Assembly (NCBI GenBank): GCA_016716505.1
Contig: JADJWF010000011.1
Location: 62,001-126,000, forward strand
Direction of reading: 5' to 3'
DNA: 64,000 bases
Source of the DNA: Verrucomicrobiota bacterium
GTDB lineage: Bacteria > Verrucomicrobiota > Verrucomicrobiia > Limisphaerales > J093
Positions 62,674 through 64,000 of the stretch are shown piece by piece. Position 1 is the stretch's first letter. Each line of letters begins with the position of its first letter. Both the position numbers and the translations under genes were made by a program. The notes under the pieces were generated by a model. That model was not told where the DNA came from, ran no database searches, and was given only the letters and a program-made list of their open reading frames with translations.

Positions 62674-64000
62674 ATGTCCAAAACGAAGCCTGTTTCCCTT
62701 CTCCACCAGGCGACCGCCTCGATGCTGGTGGCCCTGATGGCGTTGCCGAATTTCGTGGTGGCGGAGACCTTGCGCCAAATCGCCCTGGCCGCGCCCGAAC
62801 CGGGCGTGAACGCGCCGCGGGTCACGTTGCAACTGGCGCCCCCGCCCGGCGCCACCGGTCAGGTCTTTGTCGTCCAGACCAGCACCAACCTCGTGGACTG
62901 GCAGCCGCTGACCAACGCGTCGCCGAATCAGGTCCAACTCCTGTCGGTCGGCCCGCTGATGGCCCTCGACCCGGCCCGGTTTTTCCGCGCGGCGACGCTG
63001 GCCGGCGAACCGCCGGCGCGGCAGCCCCTGTTTGCGGCTGTGGCCGACGACAGCGGGCGGGCGTATGTGTTTCCCTACCTGGGTGACCGCACGTTCGGGC
63101 CTCGAGTGGAAGTGGCCAACGTCGGGGGCGGTTCCCGCGGCGTGGCCATCGGTGACTTTGATCGGGACGGAAACCTCGACGTGGTGGCTTCGTTTCCCGG
63201 TCCCGGCAACACCTTCCGCACGCTGCTCATTCGCGGTCGGGCGGACGGCACGTTCGCTCCCGGCGAACCGATGCCGGCCGTCGAAGGCTCGGGCGGGCAT
63301 GTCATGGACATGGCGGTCGGTGATTTCGACGCCGACGGCGGCCTGGACGTGGCGATCAACGGCAACAGCGACACCACGGCGCTCTACTGGGGCCGCGGCG
63401 ACGGCACTTTCACCGTCACCACCGTCCGCTGGCCGGGCACCGGACGCGGCATGACCGCCGGCGACTTCAATGAGGACGGGCGCACGGACCTCGTGCGCGC
63501 GAGCTATTCCGACGGCAATACCCGCCTCTATTTGTCCAATGGCGACCGGACGTTTGCGGCGCCCATCCTCGTCGGACGTCATGGCAGTGACCCGTACGGG
63601 GTTGCCTCGGTGGACTTCGACCAGGACGGGCACCTTGATGTCATTGCCAACGCCGGCGGAAACGGGGACATCATCATCTATCAGGGATTTGGCGACGGGA
63701 CCTTCACCAACCTGGCGGCCGGCGACGCGTTCGCGCCACTGGATTTCAACGACTACGCGGCGCTGGACCCCTACGACTTCGACGGCGACGGCTTCCCGGA
63801 CATGGTGGTGGCCACGTACGGCGGACGGGCGGCGTATTTCGTGCCCGGCGCCGCGGGCGGGGGCTTTGAAACCAATCGCGTGACACTGGCCACCGGGCTT
63901 TCCACGGCGTTGGGTGCCGCCGCGCCCCCGCCTCCGCCGCGAGTCGAGGTGAACCTCGCGCCGCTGGATCCCGTGATTGATCTCAACGGCCAGGTGACCT
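62674..64000 (+). CDS. Exported FG-GAP/VCBS repeat protein (3' end beyond window)
   Basis: The open frame from ATG 62674 runs 442 codons to the window end without a stop. The signal peptide is MSKTKPVSLLHQATASMLVA with a cut near VVAET. Residues 40-110 resemble the short Ig-like domain of the other exported proteins (VVQTSTNLVDWQPLTNA, ARFFRAATL). Then come five FG-GAP units with calcium-loop motifs: DFDRDGNLD (161), DFDADGGLD (217), DFNEDGRTD (264), DFDQDGHLD (314) and DFDGDGFPD (368). They should build a beta-propeller. A Pro-rich linker follows and a further domain begins. Confidence 0.85.
   Translation, partial: MSKTKPVSLLHQATASMLVALMALPNFVVAETLRQIALAAPEPGVNAPRVTLQLAPPPGATGQVFVVQTSTNLVDWQPLTNASPNQVQLLSVGPLMALDPARFFRAATLAGEPPARQPLFAAVADDSGRAYVFPYLGDRTFGPRVEVANVGGGSRGVAIGDFDRDGNLDVVASFPGPGNTFRTLLIRGRADGTFAPGEPMPAVEGSGGHVMDMAVGDFDADGGLDVAINGNSDTTALYWGRGDGTFTVTTVRWPGTGRGMTAGDFNEDGRTDLVRASYSDGNTRLYLSNGDRTFAAPILVGRHGSDPYGVASVDFDQDGHLDVIANAGGNGDIIIYQGFGDGTFTNLAAGDAFAPLDFNDYAALDPYDFDGDGFPDMVVATYGGRAAYFVPGAAGGGFETNRVTLATGLSTALGAAAPPPPPRVEVNLAPLDPVIDLNGQVT

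Overview
The window is a GC-rich, gene-dense bacterial chromosome segment with no tRNA, rRNA, CRISPR array, insertion sequence or prophage that I can see. Gene content points to Verrucomicrobiota, probably Limisphaerales (Pedosphaera-like). The signs are large exported proteins with Ig, HAF, FG-GAP and PQQ repeats, a PEP-CTERM sorting tail, a GH42 and a fucose-isomerase-like protein beside sugar epimerases, a pseudopilin cluster, hopanoid-type genes, and many starts without a Shine-Dalgarno but with 4-nt ATGA/GTGA overlaps. The assignment is inferred from content, not from a marker gene.

Layout. 1-6816 (+): end of yicC, gmk, coaC, a membrane histidine kinase, a sigma54 response regulator, a small Arg/His-rich membrane protein, an HpnD-like synthase, an HpnK-like deacetylase and a 4-TM DMT protein, almost all overlapping. 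6797-9045 (-): HpnG-like nucleosidase, MidA-type methyltransferase, Rrf2 regulator. 9217-14662 (-): a 1011-aa exported protein, a frameshifted PQQ-propeller gene and a TIM-barrel isomerase. 14884-19344 (+): a GH42 protein whose acid/base Glu is Gly, a DciA-like protein, two unknown membrane/coiled-coil proteins and Ogt. 19384-30050: DUF3500, SGNH hydrolase, dicarboxylate symporter, TPR protein, two MFS transporters and a GT-C glycosyltransferase. 30222-36959 (+): phosphoglucomutase (frameshifted at its end), a divergent IMP dehydrogenase, a DUF990 ABC-2 permease pair without an ATPase, and a fucose isomerase-like protein. 37053-38793 (-): aroB and an unknown gene. 39280-44918 (+): a helical-repeat membrane protein and gspF-H-I-J-K. 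45009-46800 (-): leuA behind a probable leader-peptide attenuator. 46836-52194 (-): a PEP-CTERM protein and a 1544-aa Ig/HAF protein. 52384-53279 (-): a DEDDy exonuclease and a tiny histone-H1-like protein with its own terminator. 53544-59019 (-): a YIP1 / MacA-type adaptor / ATPase / two-permease ABC operon. 59156-64000: a UlaG-like MBL hydrolase and three exported proteins, the last cut by the window end.

How it fits together. The first operon joins nucleotide and CoA genes to a two-component system and hopanoid-type lipid genes. The middle of the window covers sugar handling: GH42, isomerases, sugar porter, Pgm and a GT-C transferase. The pseudopilin cluster, the PEP-CTERM protein and the exported repeat proteins indicate heavy investment in the cell envelope and secretion. 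Two single-base frameshifts at short homopolymers (12720-12725 and 31788-31790) in otherwise intact genes suggest residual assembly indels, although real mutations cannot be excluded.
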